Positions 1 through 8,110 of a stretch of DNA of 64,000 nucleotides are shown in pieces (within the stretch, counting starts at the first letter, position 1; every line of letters begins with the position of its first letter). This DNA comes from CBFIDE01 sp965661265 (GTDB lineage: Bacteria; Bacteroidota; Bacteroidia; Flavobacteriales; Schleiferiaceae). A program made the position numbers and the translations under genes. Below the pieces are notes generated by a model. That model searched no databases. It had not been told where the DNA came from and saw only the letters and a list, made by a program, of their open reading frames with translations. The stretch is from assembly GCA_965661265.1 (NCBI GenBank), contig CBFIDE010000004.1:85010-149009 (forward strand). Reading direction: 5' to 3'.

Positions 1-117
1 TTTTGCGAACCAGGCTTTCGACTCTCTTCTTTTGTCTCCTAAACTGGAACTTAAGTCTATGCCGTTCGAAAAATCAACGCGATAATGCTTTCCAAGATGC
101 TCTATTTGTGCCTTCAT
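1..117 (-). CDS. Cyclase family protein, N-terminal fragment
   Basis: The first 39 codons of a minus-strand gene run off the left edge of the window. The ATG lies at 117 and the frame is open to base 1. The peptide begins MKAQIEHLGKHYRVDFSNGI and reaches an 'AWFA' segment near residue 36. This resembles the start of Bacteroidota cyclase-family (kynurenine-formamidase-like) metal-dependent hydrolases, where a similar AWY/AWF segment follows the first strands. The metal-binding motif is outside the window, so the assignment rests on the N-terminus alone. It follows hemW on the same strand after only 4 nt, so the two are probably co-transcribed. Confidence 0.5.
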   Translation of the reverse strand, partial: MKAQIEHLGKHYRVDFSNGIDLSSSLGDKRRESKAWFAK

Positions 118-121
118 AATA

Positions 122-1246
122 TCAAATATAGAAAAGCTCTGCTGCTATACCATCAGATTGAAATCTGAACTTCAATGGAATTTTTAAAAACGACCCTTCT
201 TGGACCAATCTGCCCTGACTTAAAAGCTCTTTAGACTCTTTTCTCAAATAACCTAGAAATGGCTCAGAGAACTCTGTTTCTATTTTCTCCAGATCGATTC
301 CTTTCTTTAATCTTAAGGAGGTCATTATAGTCTCGTTAAAATAGTCCTTTTCCTCAAGCACTTCACTATCTGAAAACTTGAGATTTTGATCCATCGCTTT
401 CATATACTTTAAGTTGTGAGAGACATTCCATGATCTTTCTTTGCCGATAAAACTATGAGCACTTGGTCCAAAACCGATGTATTGCACTCTATTCCAATAA
501 GAAGAATTATGCCTACTTTGAAATCCATCTTTGGCAAAATTAGAGAGTTCATAATGATCATATCCTGCCTTGTCCAAAACACTATTGAGCATAAAAAACT
601 GTGCCTCTGTCTCAAAATCATCAGGCATTAATATTTGTTTCTTTTCTACTTGAAAAGCTAAAGCTGTCTTCGGCTCTACGGTCAAGGCATAACTACTAAT
701 ATGTGGAATATTCAATGCTACAGCTTTCTCAAGCTGAGTCTTCCAATAGTCCAAATCTCTATTCGGAATACCATAAATAAGATCGGCGGTGATGTTTTCC
801 AATCCTAATTTTTGAACTATTTCAACAATACGAACAGACTCTTGAGCACTATGTGAGCGATTCATAAACTTCAGGACATCATCATCAAAACTTTGTATTC
901 CAATGGACAATCTATTTAATCCAGAAGCTTGAAATGATTTAATTTTTTCTTCGTTCATATCATCCGGATTCAACTCTAAAGTTAATTCTGGATTGGATGA
1001 AATATTGAAATTTTTATGCAAGGAGTTTAAAATTCTATCGAACTCTTTTGGGCTTAAAAGTGAAGGAGTACCTCCTCCAAAATAGATGGTTTCTATTCTT
1101 TCAGTAATTAAGCTTGATCTTTTATTAATCTCATCTGCGATAGATGCAACCATGCTTCCTTTATTAGAAAGCTGGGTAGAAAAGTGAAAGTCACAATAGG
1201 TACAGGCCTTTTTACAAAATGGAATATGAATATAGATTCCGGCCAT
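122..1246 (-). CDS. hemW: Radical SAM heme chaperone HemW-like protein
   Basis: This 374-residue radical SAM protein has the cluster motif C11-x3-C15-x2-C18 followed by D19-F20. HemN coproporphyrinogen oxidases have an extra cysteine where F20 sits and a longer N-terminus, so the motif and the immediate start (MAGIYIHIPF) favour HemW, which is thought to insert heme into respiratory proteins. A GGGTPS glycine motif lies near residue 57, and a HemN C-terminal-type domain follows after about residue 305. The gene starts directly after the stop of the upstream sensor kinase with no intervening base, so it is translated from the same transcript. Older annotations call this family oxygen-independent coproporphyrinogen III oxidase. 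Confidence 0.9.
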   Translation of the reverse strand: MAGIYIHIPFCKKACTYCDFHFSTQLSNKGSMVASIADEINKRSSLITERIETIYFGGGTPSLLSPKEFDRILNSLHKNFNISSNPELTLELNPDDMNEEKIKSFQASGLNRLSIGIQSFDDDVLKFMNRSHSAQESVRIVEIVQKLGLENITADLIYGIPNRDLDYWKTQLEKAVALNIPHISSYALTVEPKTALAFQVEKKQILMPDDFETEAQFFMLNSVLDKAGYDHYELSNFAKDGFQSRHNSSYWNRVQYIGFGPSAHSFIGKERSWNVSHNLKYMKAMDQNLKFSDSEVLEEKDYFNETIMTSLRLKKGIDLEKIETEFSEPFLGYLRKESKELLSQGRLVQEGSFLKIPLKFRFQSDGIAAELFYI

Positions 1247-2410
1247 TTATCCCTTTTTTAACTGAATTCTAAAAGTACTTCCAGAACCCAATTCTGATTT
1301 CATGAGCTGCAATTTTCCTCCATGGTAATCTTCAACAATTCTTTTAGCAAGACTCAAACCCAAGCCCCAACCTCTACTTTTTGTTGAAAAGCCTGGTCTG
1401 AAAATAGCATTTTGTTGATTCAAGGGAATTCCTTTACCACTATCCTCAACAGAGAGTCTATAGTTTTTAGGTCCATCCGTTAAACTGATATTAATAAACC
1501 CCTTGCCTTCAGTAGCATCTATAGCATTCCTTACCAAGTTTTCTATTACCCATTCAAGAAGTTCCTTATTACATTTTAAAGGATAGTATTCGGAAATATT
1601 TTCTACAGAAAAATTAAACTTGATATTTTTGGGAGACCTGGCACTTAAGTAGCTAACGGCACTTTCGCAAATCGCTTTGAGACTATGTTCTTCAAGCTTT
1701 GGCTGTGATCCAATTTTACTAAACCTTTCTGTTATTGTTTGTAATCTGGCAACATCCTTTTCCATCTCTGCCACAACATTATGCTCAAGATCTTTGGATT
1801 TCAGCCACTCTGTCCATCCCATTAATGAACTTAATGGTGTCCCAATTTGATGCGCTGTTTCTTTTGCTAGGCCATTCCAAACTTGATTTTGCTCTGCCCT
1901 TCTTGCGTTACTAAAGGCCACATATGCTATAATAACAAAAAGAGAAATCACAAATAAAAGCACCATTGGGTAGAACCTTAGCTTTGTTAATAGAATTGAA
2001 TTCTGATAGTAGATATAATTTAATTGTCCATCTGCAAATTCAATTTTCAAAGGCTCCTGCTCTGAAACCATTTCAATGAGTTTCAACTTAACCCAAGCCG
2101 TATCTTGTAAATTCTTTTCCTTAATATTTCTGCCTTGAATTAGATTTCCTTTTGCATCGGTAAGAATTAGAGGTATCGTGGTATTATTAGAAATAAAGGT
2201 GTATTCAAAGTTTAAATCAGCTTGATCATCACTATTTTGAATAGTTTGCATTGCTTCTGCAAACTGAGTCATTTTCTTTTGTTCTTCTTTGCGCAGCTCT
2301 TCTAAAAAGCTTTCTGTATACCAAAGAGTAGCTGCACCAATAAATGCCGCGAAAATGAAGAGAATAAATTTCCAAAGATTCTTTCTATTATAGAAGTCCA
2401 TATCAACCAT
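1247..2410 (-). CDS. Membrane sensor histidine kinase
   Basis: The 387-residue protein has a transmembrane helix at about 12-30, an extracytoplasmic sensor region to about 145, a second helix at about 147-167, then a kinase core. The H box is 'ETAHQIGTP' with the probable phospho-acceptor H187. An N box (ENLVRNAIDA), a G1 box (DSGKGIP) and a G2 box (GWGLGLSLA) complete the HATPase domain. No response regulator lies next to it in the window, so it is an orphan here. A second possible start is M4 (2401), but a -7-like element 13 nt upstream of 2410 fits the longer form. The gene leads an apparent operon with hemW and the cyclase-family gene. The signal it senses cannot be told. Confidence 0.88.
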   Translation of the reverse strand: MVDMDFYNRKNLWKFILFIFAAFIGAATLWYTESFLEELRKEEQKKMTQFAEAMQTIQNSDDQADLNFEYTFISNNTTIPLILTDAKGNLIQGRNIKEKNLQDTAWVKLKLIEMVSEQEPLKIEFADGQLNYIYYQNSILLTKLRFYPMVLLFVISLFVIIAYVAFSNARRAEQNQVWNGLAKETAHQIGTPLSSLMGWTEWLKSKDLEHNVVAEMEKDVARLQTITERFSKIGSQPKLEEHSLKAICESAVSYLSARSPKNIKFNFSVENISEYYPLKCNKELLEWVIENLVRNAIDATEGKGFINISLTDGPKNYRLSVEDSGKGIPLNQQNAIFRPGFSTKSRGWGLGLSLAKRIVEDYHGGKLQLMKSELGSGSTFRIQLKKG

Positions 2411-2422
2411 TTAGGTAGTTAA

Positions 2423-2430
2423 CAAAAATA
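2423..2430 (-). promoter_or_regulatory. Bacteroidota -7 element for the sensor kinase-hemW operon
   Basis: On the minus strand this reads TATTTTTG, an exact match to TAnnTTTG, 12 nt before the kinase ATG. No clear TTTG was found at the -33 spacing, so the promoter is only half supported. Confidence 0.45.
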
Positions 2431-2484
2431 TACACTTATTATTTCTTAGCCCTTATTTTTTCGGAATAGAAATTGCACGTGGCT

Positions 2485-2505
2485 GAATTGCTGAAATGGC
2501 AATTC
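2485..2505. repeat. Inverted repeat GAATTGC-7 nt-GCAATTC between divergent genes
   Basis: Perfect 7-bp arms are separated by 7 nt in the divergent intergenic region between the sensor kinase and the glycosyltransferase-led operon. It may be an operator or a small hairpin in a leader. No known binding motif was recognised. Confidence 0.4.
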
Positions 2506-2547
2506 TTTGATTATTTTAGCCGTTCAGAATAATACAAAAAATACAGC

Positions 2548-3273
2548 TTGTCTAATTCACTGGTAATAATTCCAACTTACAACGAAATTGAAAACATTGA
2601 GAAAATACTCAATACCGTATTCAGTTTGGATACAGAGTTTGATGTCCTCATTGTTGATGACAACTCACCAGATGGAACTGCTGACGCAGTGAAGAGAATG
2701 CAAAATAGCCATCCCGGGCTGCATATAACTGAACGTTCTGAAAAAAGTGGTTTAGGAACAGCCTATATTCATGGGTTTCAATGGGGATTAAATCGTTCGG
2801 AATTTGACTACTTTTTTGAAATGGATGCAGATTTTTCACATAATCCTGAAGACCTGATCAGACTTTTAAAAGAAGCGAAAGACGGAAGTGATGTTATAGT
2901 TGGAAGTCGATATATAAAAGGAGTGAATGTTGTGAATTGGCCTATGAGCAGAGTTCTTCTTAGTTACTTTGCATCTAGATATGTTAGGGTTATCTTAGGA
3001 ATACCTGTTGAAGATACTACGGCCGGTTTTATATGCTACAAAAGAGAAGTGCTAGAAAAAGTAAATTTCAAGAAAATAAAATTTGTTGGTTATGCCTTTC
3101 AAATTGAAATGAAATATACTGCTTGGAAACTTGGGTTTAAGATAAAGGAAATCCCTGTTATTTTCACGGATAGAACGGCAGGAACTTCCAAAATGAGTCA
3201 GGGAATTATCAAAGAAGCCGTATTTGGAGTACTTCAATTAAAAATAAGAAGTTTATTTAGACGCTATAAGTAA
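2548..3273 (+). CDS. Polyprenol-phosphate mannosyltransferase-like glycosyltransferase family 2
   Basis: This 241-residue GT-A fold enzyme resembles dolichol/polyprenol monophosphomannose synthases, which move a sugar from a nucleotide donor to a polyprenyl phosphate at the inner membrane. The N-terminal strand 'LVIIPTYNE' (5-13), a DDN motif at 37-39 and the metal-binding DADFSHNP at 93-100 are present. No membrane-helix extension follows the catalytic domain. The start is TTG at 2548; no in-frame ATG precedes the conserved first strand. The stop overlaps the start of the dihydroorotase gene by one base (TAATG), which points to coupled translation. The sugar itself cannot be fixed from sequence. 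Confidence 0.88.
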   Translation: MSNSLVIIPTYNEIENIEKILNTVFSLDTEFDVLIVDDNSPDGTADAVKRMQNSHPGLHITERSEKSGLGTAYIHGFQWGLNRSEFDYFFEMDADFSHNPEDLIRLLKEAKDGSDVIVGSRYIKGVNVVNWPMSRVLLSYFASRYVRVILGIPVEDTTAGFICYKREVLEKVNFKKIKFVGYAFQIEMKYTAWKLGFKIKEIPVIFTDRTAGTSKMSQGIIKEAVFGVLQLKIRSLFRRYK

Positions 3274-4625
3274 TGACAACAAACCTTAAGAAAATACTTA
3301 TTAAAAATGCCCGCATTGTTAATGAGGGAGTTACTATTGATGCCGATGTCTATTTAGAAGGGGATCGAATAGTTAAAATAGATCAAAACCTAAGTCAAAA
3401 AGATTCCGACACTCTTGTAATTGATGCTCAAGGAAAGTATCTATTACCTGGTGTTATTGATGATCAAGTTCATTTTAGAGAGCCTGGCTTAAGCCATAAA
3501 GGAGATATAGAAAGTGAATCTGCAGCGGCAGTTGCAGGAGGAATCACTTCTTACATAGAACAGCCTAACACAAGACCGCAAGCAACAAATTTAGAAGAAC
3601 TGGAAAAAAAGTATACCAGAGCTTCACAAGTTTCTTGGGCAAATTATGGTTTCAACCTTGGTGCTTCAAATGAAAATATTGAAGAAATCAGAAAAGTTGA
3701 TCCAAAAAGAATTCCAGGAGTAAAAGTCTTTATGGGATCAAGCACGGGAAATATGCTGGTAGATCAAGAAGAAGCATTAAACTTGATATTTAAAGATAGT
3801 CCAGTTCCAGTTATTACTCATTGCGAAGATGAGATGACTATTTCTCAAAATTTCGAGGAATACAAAGAGCGCTTTGGCGATGATATTCCAATGAAATATC
3901 ATCCTGAAATTAGATCGCGAGAAGCCTGTTATAAATCTTCTTCTTTTGCTGTTGAGCTTGCTAAAAAACATGGAACAAGATTGCATGTTTACCATATAAG
4001 CACTGCTGAAGAGCTTGCTCTGTTTAGCAATAAGCTCCCACTAGCAGAAAAGAAAATTACTGCAGAGGCATGTATACATCACTTATGGTTTAATGATGAG
4101 GACTATGAAAACAAAGGGAGTCTAATTAAGTGGAATCCTGCTGTTAAAAAAGAGTCAGATAGGAAAGCCATTTTTGATGCAGTGGTGGACGGTACTATAG
4201 ACGTAATAGCCACAGACCATGCTCCACACACTCTAGAAGAAAAAGAGAATATCTATACAAAAGCCCCTTCTGGCGGACCTTTAGTTCAGCATGCCTTGCC
4301 TGCTATGATGGAATTTGTACGGGACGATAAGATCAGCATTGAGAATATGGTTCAAAAAATGTGTCATAATCCGGCTATACTTTTTAACATAGAAGAGCGT
4401 GGCTACATTAGAGAAGGTTATTATGCGGATCTAGTTTTAGTGGATGCCTTTAGACCTTGGACAGTGAGCAAGGAAAATCTTATGTATAAGTGTCAATGGA
4501 GTCCTTTTGAGGGCACTACTTTTAGGTCTAGAATTACGCATACGTTTGTGAATGGGAATCTTGTATTTGAAAATGGTAAGTTATTAGGAAACTCTAAAGG
4601 AATGAGACTTGCGTATAATCGTTAA
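3273..4625 (+). CDS. pyrC: Dihydroorotase
   Basis: This 450-residue amidohydrolase is expected to cyclise N-carbamoyl-aspartate to dihydroorotate in pyrimidine synthesis. The metal-site segment reads DDQVHFREPG (63-72), so the first His of the usual HxH motif is Gln65. As I recall, Bacteroidota dihydroorotases share this, so it need not mean loss of activity. Other landmarks are KVFMGSSTGN near 150, a metal His in 'ITHCED', 'HVYHIST' and the late ATDHAPH motif. The gene sits between a sugar-phosphate transferase and a DUF4296 lipoprotein and overlaps both, so all three are probably one operon. An allantoinase or hydantoinase role is possible but less likely. Confidence 0.9.
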   Translation: MTTNLKKILIKNARIVNEGVTIDADVYLEGDRIVKIDQNLSQKDSDTLVIDAQGKYLLPGVIDDQVHFREPGLSHKGDIESESAAAVAGGITSYIEQPNTRPQATNLEELEKKYTRASQVSWANYGFNLGASNENIEEIRKVDPKRIPGVKVFMGSSTGNMLVDQEEALNLIFKDSPVPVITHCEDEMTISQNFEEYKERFGDDIPMKYHPEIRSREACYKSSSFAVELAKKHGTRLHVYHISTAEELALFSNKLPLAEKKITAEACIHHLWFNDEDYENKGSLIKWNPAVKKESDRKAIFDAVVDGTIDVIATDHAPHTLEEKENIYTKAPSGGPLVQHALPAMMEFVRDDKISIENMVQKMCHNPAILFNIEERGYIREGYYADLVLVDAFRPWTVSKENLMYKCQWSPFEGTTFRSRITHTFVNGNLVFENGKLLGNSKGMRLAYNR

Positions 4626-5019
4626 CATAATCTTACTCCTTAGCTTGCTAGGATGTGACTCTAAAGAAATCAAACTTGAGGAGCCACAACGACTTATTCC
4701 TCAGGACAGCATGGTCTTGATTCTTACCGATATGCACATCATTGAAGGTTCAAAAATTGGTGATCGTGTTATGAGCGACACCTTAAAACTGGAGGATCTT
4801 TATCAAAAAGTGTATTCCAAATTCAATATGAGCAAAGAGGTATTTCAAGAGAATTTTGACTACTATAGTTCCCAGCCCAAAGTCATGAATCTATTATTTC
4901 AACAGACCGTAGAGAACTTAAATAGGATACAAGTTCCTGTTGAAAAGTGGGACAGTCCTAGAGATTCTATGCCTATAATTACAAACCCAAAAGCTAAGCG
5001 TTCTCTCTCAAAAAAATAG
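4609..5019 (+). CDS. DUF4296 family lipoprotein
   Basis: The 136-residue protein starts with a short hydrophobic segment and lipobox LLGC (cysteine 16), so it is predicted to be lipid-anchored. The following 'MVLILTDMHIIEG' segment is typical of the DUF4296 family found next to dihydroorotase genes in Bacteroidota; its function is unknown. The start is TTG at 4609, inside the dihydroorotase gene (17-nt overlap). An ATG start is not available before the signal sequence. The last 26 nt overlap, tail to tail, with the minus-strand epimerase-like gene. Confidence 0.75.
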   Translation: MRIIVNIILLLSLLGCDSKEIKLEEPQRLIPQDSMVLILTDMHIIEGSKIGDRVMSDTLKLEDLYQKVYSKFNMSKEVFQENFDYYSSQPKVMNLLFQQTVENLNRIQVPVEKWDSPRDSMPIITNPKAKRSLSKK

Positions 5020-6004
5020 TTGCAGTGTCTTTTATGCTCTGTTCTATTGGAATAAATTCAAAGTCCAATAGGTCTTTAACTTTTGTATTGTCAAAATATG
5101 CATTAGAATGAGCAGATCTTGCGGTCTCTTTTGTAATTAAAGCTTTAGCACCAAAAAGCACAGATCTGAGTACTTCAATCCTCCAAAGTAAATTACTCTG
5201 CCATTTTTTAGCTTCAATTGAAGGTGGTGCCACACCTAAGGCATCCGCCATTTGAACGAATAAATCTTTATATCCCAAATTTTCGGAAACTAAAACAAAG
5301 CGATGATCAACAATTTCAGAATCCATTAATCTCTGCATGACATTTGCAACATCTCTAACATCAACAAAACCGGTAGAACCTAAAGTATAATACTTTAAAC
5401 CCTTGTACATTTTTTTAAATAATGCTGATGAACCTTCATTCCAATCTGCGGGCCCTAAGATAATTCCTGGGTTAACGATTGCTACATCCAAGCCTTCTTG
5501 ACCACCTCTCCAAACTTCTAATTCTGCTAAATATTTACTCTTGGAATAGACACTATTTTCTTCAGAATCTACCCAATAGCTTTCTTCATTAGAGTATTTT
5601 TTTTCGCTTTCGCGACCCAAAGCTGCAATGCTTGATGTATAAACGAGCTTTCTTACTCCTTTTTGAATGGCAATGTTTACAATATTAGCAGTAGATTGGA
5701 CATTATTTCTAATTAATACCTCTTTATCTTTAGATTGAAAACTTACCGTGGCAGCACAATGATATACTTCTGTTACGTTTTCAAAGGCACCTTCAAGAGA
5801 AATAATATCTCTTAAATCGGCTTCTCTCCACTCCACAAGATCCATAAGAGACTTATATTCAGACGAATAAAGTGATACGCAATGCTCAAGCTTTGATTTA
5901 TCGGAACTTGCCCTATGTATAGCAACCACCTTTTTTCCTTGACTGATGAGCTTATATATTAAATGAGAACCTACCAGTCCAGTTCCTCCGCTTACAAGAA
6001 TCAT
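4994..6004 (-). CDS. NAD-dependent epimerase/dehydratase-like SDR
   Basis: This extended short-chain dehydrogenase (336 residues from the chosen start) opens with the nucleotide-binding motif VSGGTGLVGS, has NAAT-like 'HCAATV' and 'YTSSIAALG', and the catalytic YSKSK (Tyr-x3-Lys). It belongs with NAD(P)-dependent epimerases, dihydroflavonol-4-reductase-like and 3-beta-HSD-like enzymes; the substrate is unknown. I chose the ATG at 6004, immediately before the Rossmann strand. The longer frame from 6025 would cross the -33 element of the tyrS promoter and adds seven uncharacteristic residues. Its 3' end overlaps the DUF4296 gene by 26 nt. Confidence 0.82.
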   Translation of the reverse strand: MILVSGGTGLVGSHLIYKLISQGKKVVAIHRASSDKSKLEHCVSLYSSEYKSLMDLVEWREADLRDIISLEGAFENVTEVYHCAATVSFQSKDKEVLIRNNVQSTANIVNIAIQKGVRKLVYTSSIAALGRESEKKYSNEESYWVDSEENSVYSKSKYLAELEVWRGGQEGLDVAIVNPGIILGPADWNEGSSALFKKMYKGLKYYTLGSTGFVDVRDVANVMQRLMDSEIVDHRFVLVSENLGYKDLFVQMADALGVAPPSIEAKKWQSNLLWRIEVLRSVLFGAKALITKETARSAHSNAYFDNTKVKDLLDFEFIPIEQSIKDTATIFLRENA

Positions 6005-6013
6005 TTTTTTCCC

Positions 6014-6044
6014 TTTGTGGGGCAATTTACGATTTATACTTTTG
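6014..6044 (+). promoter_or_regulatory. tyrS promoter, complete Bacteroidota consensus
   Basis: TTTG at 6014-6017, exactly 19 nt, then TACTTTTG at 6037-6044 (TAnnTTTG). This is the best-matching full promoter in the window. Transcription should begin near 6050, which argues against the tyrS start codons at 6015 and, less firmly, 6051. Confidence 0.75.
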
Positions 6045-6071
6045 CTTCAAATGCAGAATAGCAAAGATCAG

Positions 6072-7364
6072 ATGAAGAATTTTATTGAAGAGTTAAAATG
6101 GAGAGGCATGTTACATGATAGCATGCCAGGCACTGAGGATATGTTGGCCAAGGAAATGAGCTCTGCTTATTTGGGAATCGATCCAACTGCTGACTCCTTG
6201 CATATTGGTCACCTTGTAGGTGTCATGATGCTAAAGCATTTTCAACTTGCAGGACACAGACCTATCGCCCTTATTGGTGGCGCCACAGGAATGATTGGAG
6301 ATCCTTCTGGAAAGAGTAAAGAAAGAAACTTGCTAGATGAAGCAAGCCTTCAACACAATGTGGACTGCTTAAAAGCTCAATTAGAAAAATTCTTAGACTT
6401 TGACGCTTCTACTGAAAATGCTGCTCAGCTTGTCAACAATTATGACTGGATGAAAGAGTTCTCTTTTCTAGATTTTATTAGAGATATTGGCAAGCACATC
6501 ACGGTCAATTATATGATGGCTAAAGATTCTGTAAAGAAAAGAATAAGCGGAACTGATGCAGAAGGGATGTCTTTTACTGAGTTTACTTATCAACTTGTTC
6601 AAGCTTATGACTTTCTACATTTATACAGGAATATGAACTGTAGATTGCAACTTGGTGGTTCTGATCAATGGGGGAATATTACAACAGGAACGGAATTAAT
6701 AAGGAGAATAGATAGTGGTAGTGCCTTTGCTCTTACTTGTCCACTAATCACTAAATCTGATGGATCTAAATTTGGCAAGACTGAGTCTGGAAACATTTGG
6801 TTGGATCCAAAATTAAGCTCCCCATATAAGTTTTATCAATTCTGGTTAAACTCTTCAGATGAGGATGCTGAGAAGTATATTAAAATTTTCACTCTTTTAG
6901 ACAAGAATACAATTGAAGATCTTATTAGTACCCATAAAGAAGCACCACACCTGAGATCTCTGCAAAGAAGGTTAGCTGAAGAGGTAACAACAATGGTGCA
7001 TGGCAAAGTGGAGTTAGATAATGCTATTGCTGCCTCTGAAATCTTATTTGGGAAAGCAACTGAAGAGCAATTAAGAAGCCTGGATAAAGCAACATTGCTT
7101 AGTTTATTTGAAGGAGTTCCTCAGTTTGAAGTGGCTCTTGCCGATATACATTCTGGAATAGAAATCATTGAGTTTTTAAGCACGCATTCTGCAGTTTTTC
7201 CATCAAAAGGAGAGGCAAGAAAGATGTTACAAGCTAATGGAGTAAGTATTAATAAAACCAAGGTGGATTTGACCAAAAAAATTGATCAAAGCGACCTTAT
7301 TAATGATGGTTTCATAATTGCCCAAAAAGGAAAAAAGAATTACTTCCTGATTAAGTGTGTCTAA
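6072..7364 (+). CDS. tyrS: Tyrosyl-tRNA synthetase
   Basis: A class I aminoacyl-tRNA synthetase of 430 residues that charges tRNA-Tyr. The HIGH motif occurs as HIGH at about 44-47, the KMSKS-type loop reads KFGKTESG, and a C-terminal S4 RNA-binding domain carries 'SKGEARKMLQANGV'. The residues after HIGH and the GGSDQWGN block match the TyrRS family. The ATG at 6072 gives the family-typical beginning MKNFIEELKWRGMLHD. The frame extends upstream to 6015, but that region contains the promoter, so I reject the longer form. The gene is monocistronic between two minus-strand units. Confidence 0.96.
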   Translation: MKNFIEELKWRGMLHDSMPGTEDMLAKEMSSAYLGIDPTADSLHIGHLVGVMMLKHFQLAGHRPIALIGGATGMIGDPSGKSKERNLLDEASLQHNVDCLKAQLEKFLDFDASTENAAQLVNNYDWMKEFSFLDFIRDIGKHITVNYMMAKDSVKKRISGTDAEGMSFTEFTYQLVQAYDFLHLYRNMNCRLQLGGSDQWGNITTGTELIRRIDSGSAFALTCPLITKSDGSKFGKTESGNIWLDPKLSSPYKFYQFWLNSSDEDAEKYIKIFTLLDKNTIEDLISTHKEAPHLRSLQRRLAEEVTTMVHGKVELDNAIAASEILFGKATEEQLRSLDKATLLSLFEGVPQFEVALADIHSGIEIIEFLSTHSAVFPSKGEARKMLQANGVSINKTKVDLTKKIDQSDLINDGFIIAQKGKKNYFLIKCV

Positions 7365-7367
7365 TTT

Positions 7368-8108
7368 TTAGAGACTTAAATAAGTATATACTATATCATC
7401 CACCTGTGTCTTCATTGATGCAGGTGGTTTATAAAAAAAGTAAGTCATCATAGGGTCATCGTCTACTGTTACTTTAACTTTAGGGAAACTTAACGGGTGA
7501 TTATTGCTACAGATTGCAAAAATTCCGCTTCCTCTTTTTATTACGATTACTCTAAAGTCAACAGTCTCTTCAAGGTCGTAGTTTCTATCTTGATATACAA
7601 AGGCAACTAAGTCTCCAAATTTACGTTCTTCAAATTCATAGGTAGCATAGAGCTCTTCTAATCCTATATTTTGTTGGTTCTTATTTTTGATTATAAGTAT
7701 GGCCTCAAGCTTTTCTTCTGGGATACTTAACTTCTCGAACTTTGTTTTAAATACATAGGCCTCGATTAAAACTAGAATTCTATCCGACGCTCTAAAACCG
7801 TCATCTTTTTTGGTTTTCTTGGCTTTTGTATCAGTTATGGTCTTTCCTATTATATTTCCTTCATCATCATATAATTGTGATCCTGGAGCAATCAGTTTTC
7901 CATCAATAGACCCTTGATCTACCCATGCCCTTCTCCTAATCTTATACCAACCATCTTCATCCGGAGCAAAAGAATAAACTCTCTCACCGGCATTTAATTC
8001 AAATATTCCTTCTCCCCTTGGGCTTTCTGTAAACTGGGTTAGACTCTTCATGATTTGCCCTTGAGCAACCACTCCAATAAGACATAGTAATAAGACTAAT
8101 TTTTTCAT
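7368..8108 (-). CDS. Secreted protein of unknown function
   Basis: The 246-residue protein has a clear signal peptide (about 1-18, ending near AQGQ). The region 25-60 has the look of an SH3-like fold (ELNAGERVYSFAPDEDGWYK), a guess from pattern only. I do not recognise the family. It begins 2 nt after the stop of the LuxE-like gene, so the two are probably co-transcribed. It is expected in the periplasm or outside the cell. Confidence 0.6.
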   Translation of the reverse strand: MKKLVLLLCLIGVVAQGQIMKSLTQFTESPRGEGIFELNAGERVYSFAPDEDGWYKIRRRAWVDQGSIDGKLIAPGSQLYDDEGNIIGKTITDTKAKKTKKDDGFRASDRILVLIEAYVFKTKFEKLSIPEEKLEAILIIKNKNQQNIGLEELYATYEFEERKFGDLVAFVYQDRNYDLEETVDFRVIVIKRGSGIFAICSNNHPLSFPKVKVTVDDDPMMTYFFYKPPASMKTQVDDIVYTYLSL

Positions 8109-8110
8109 TC

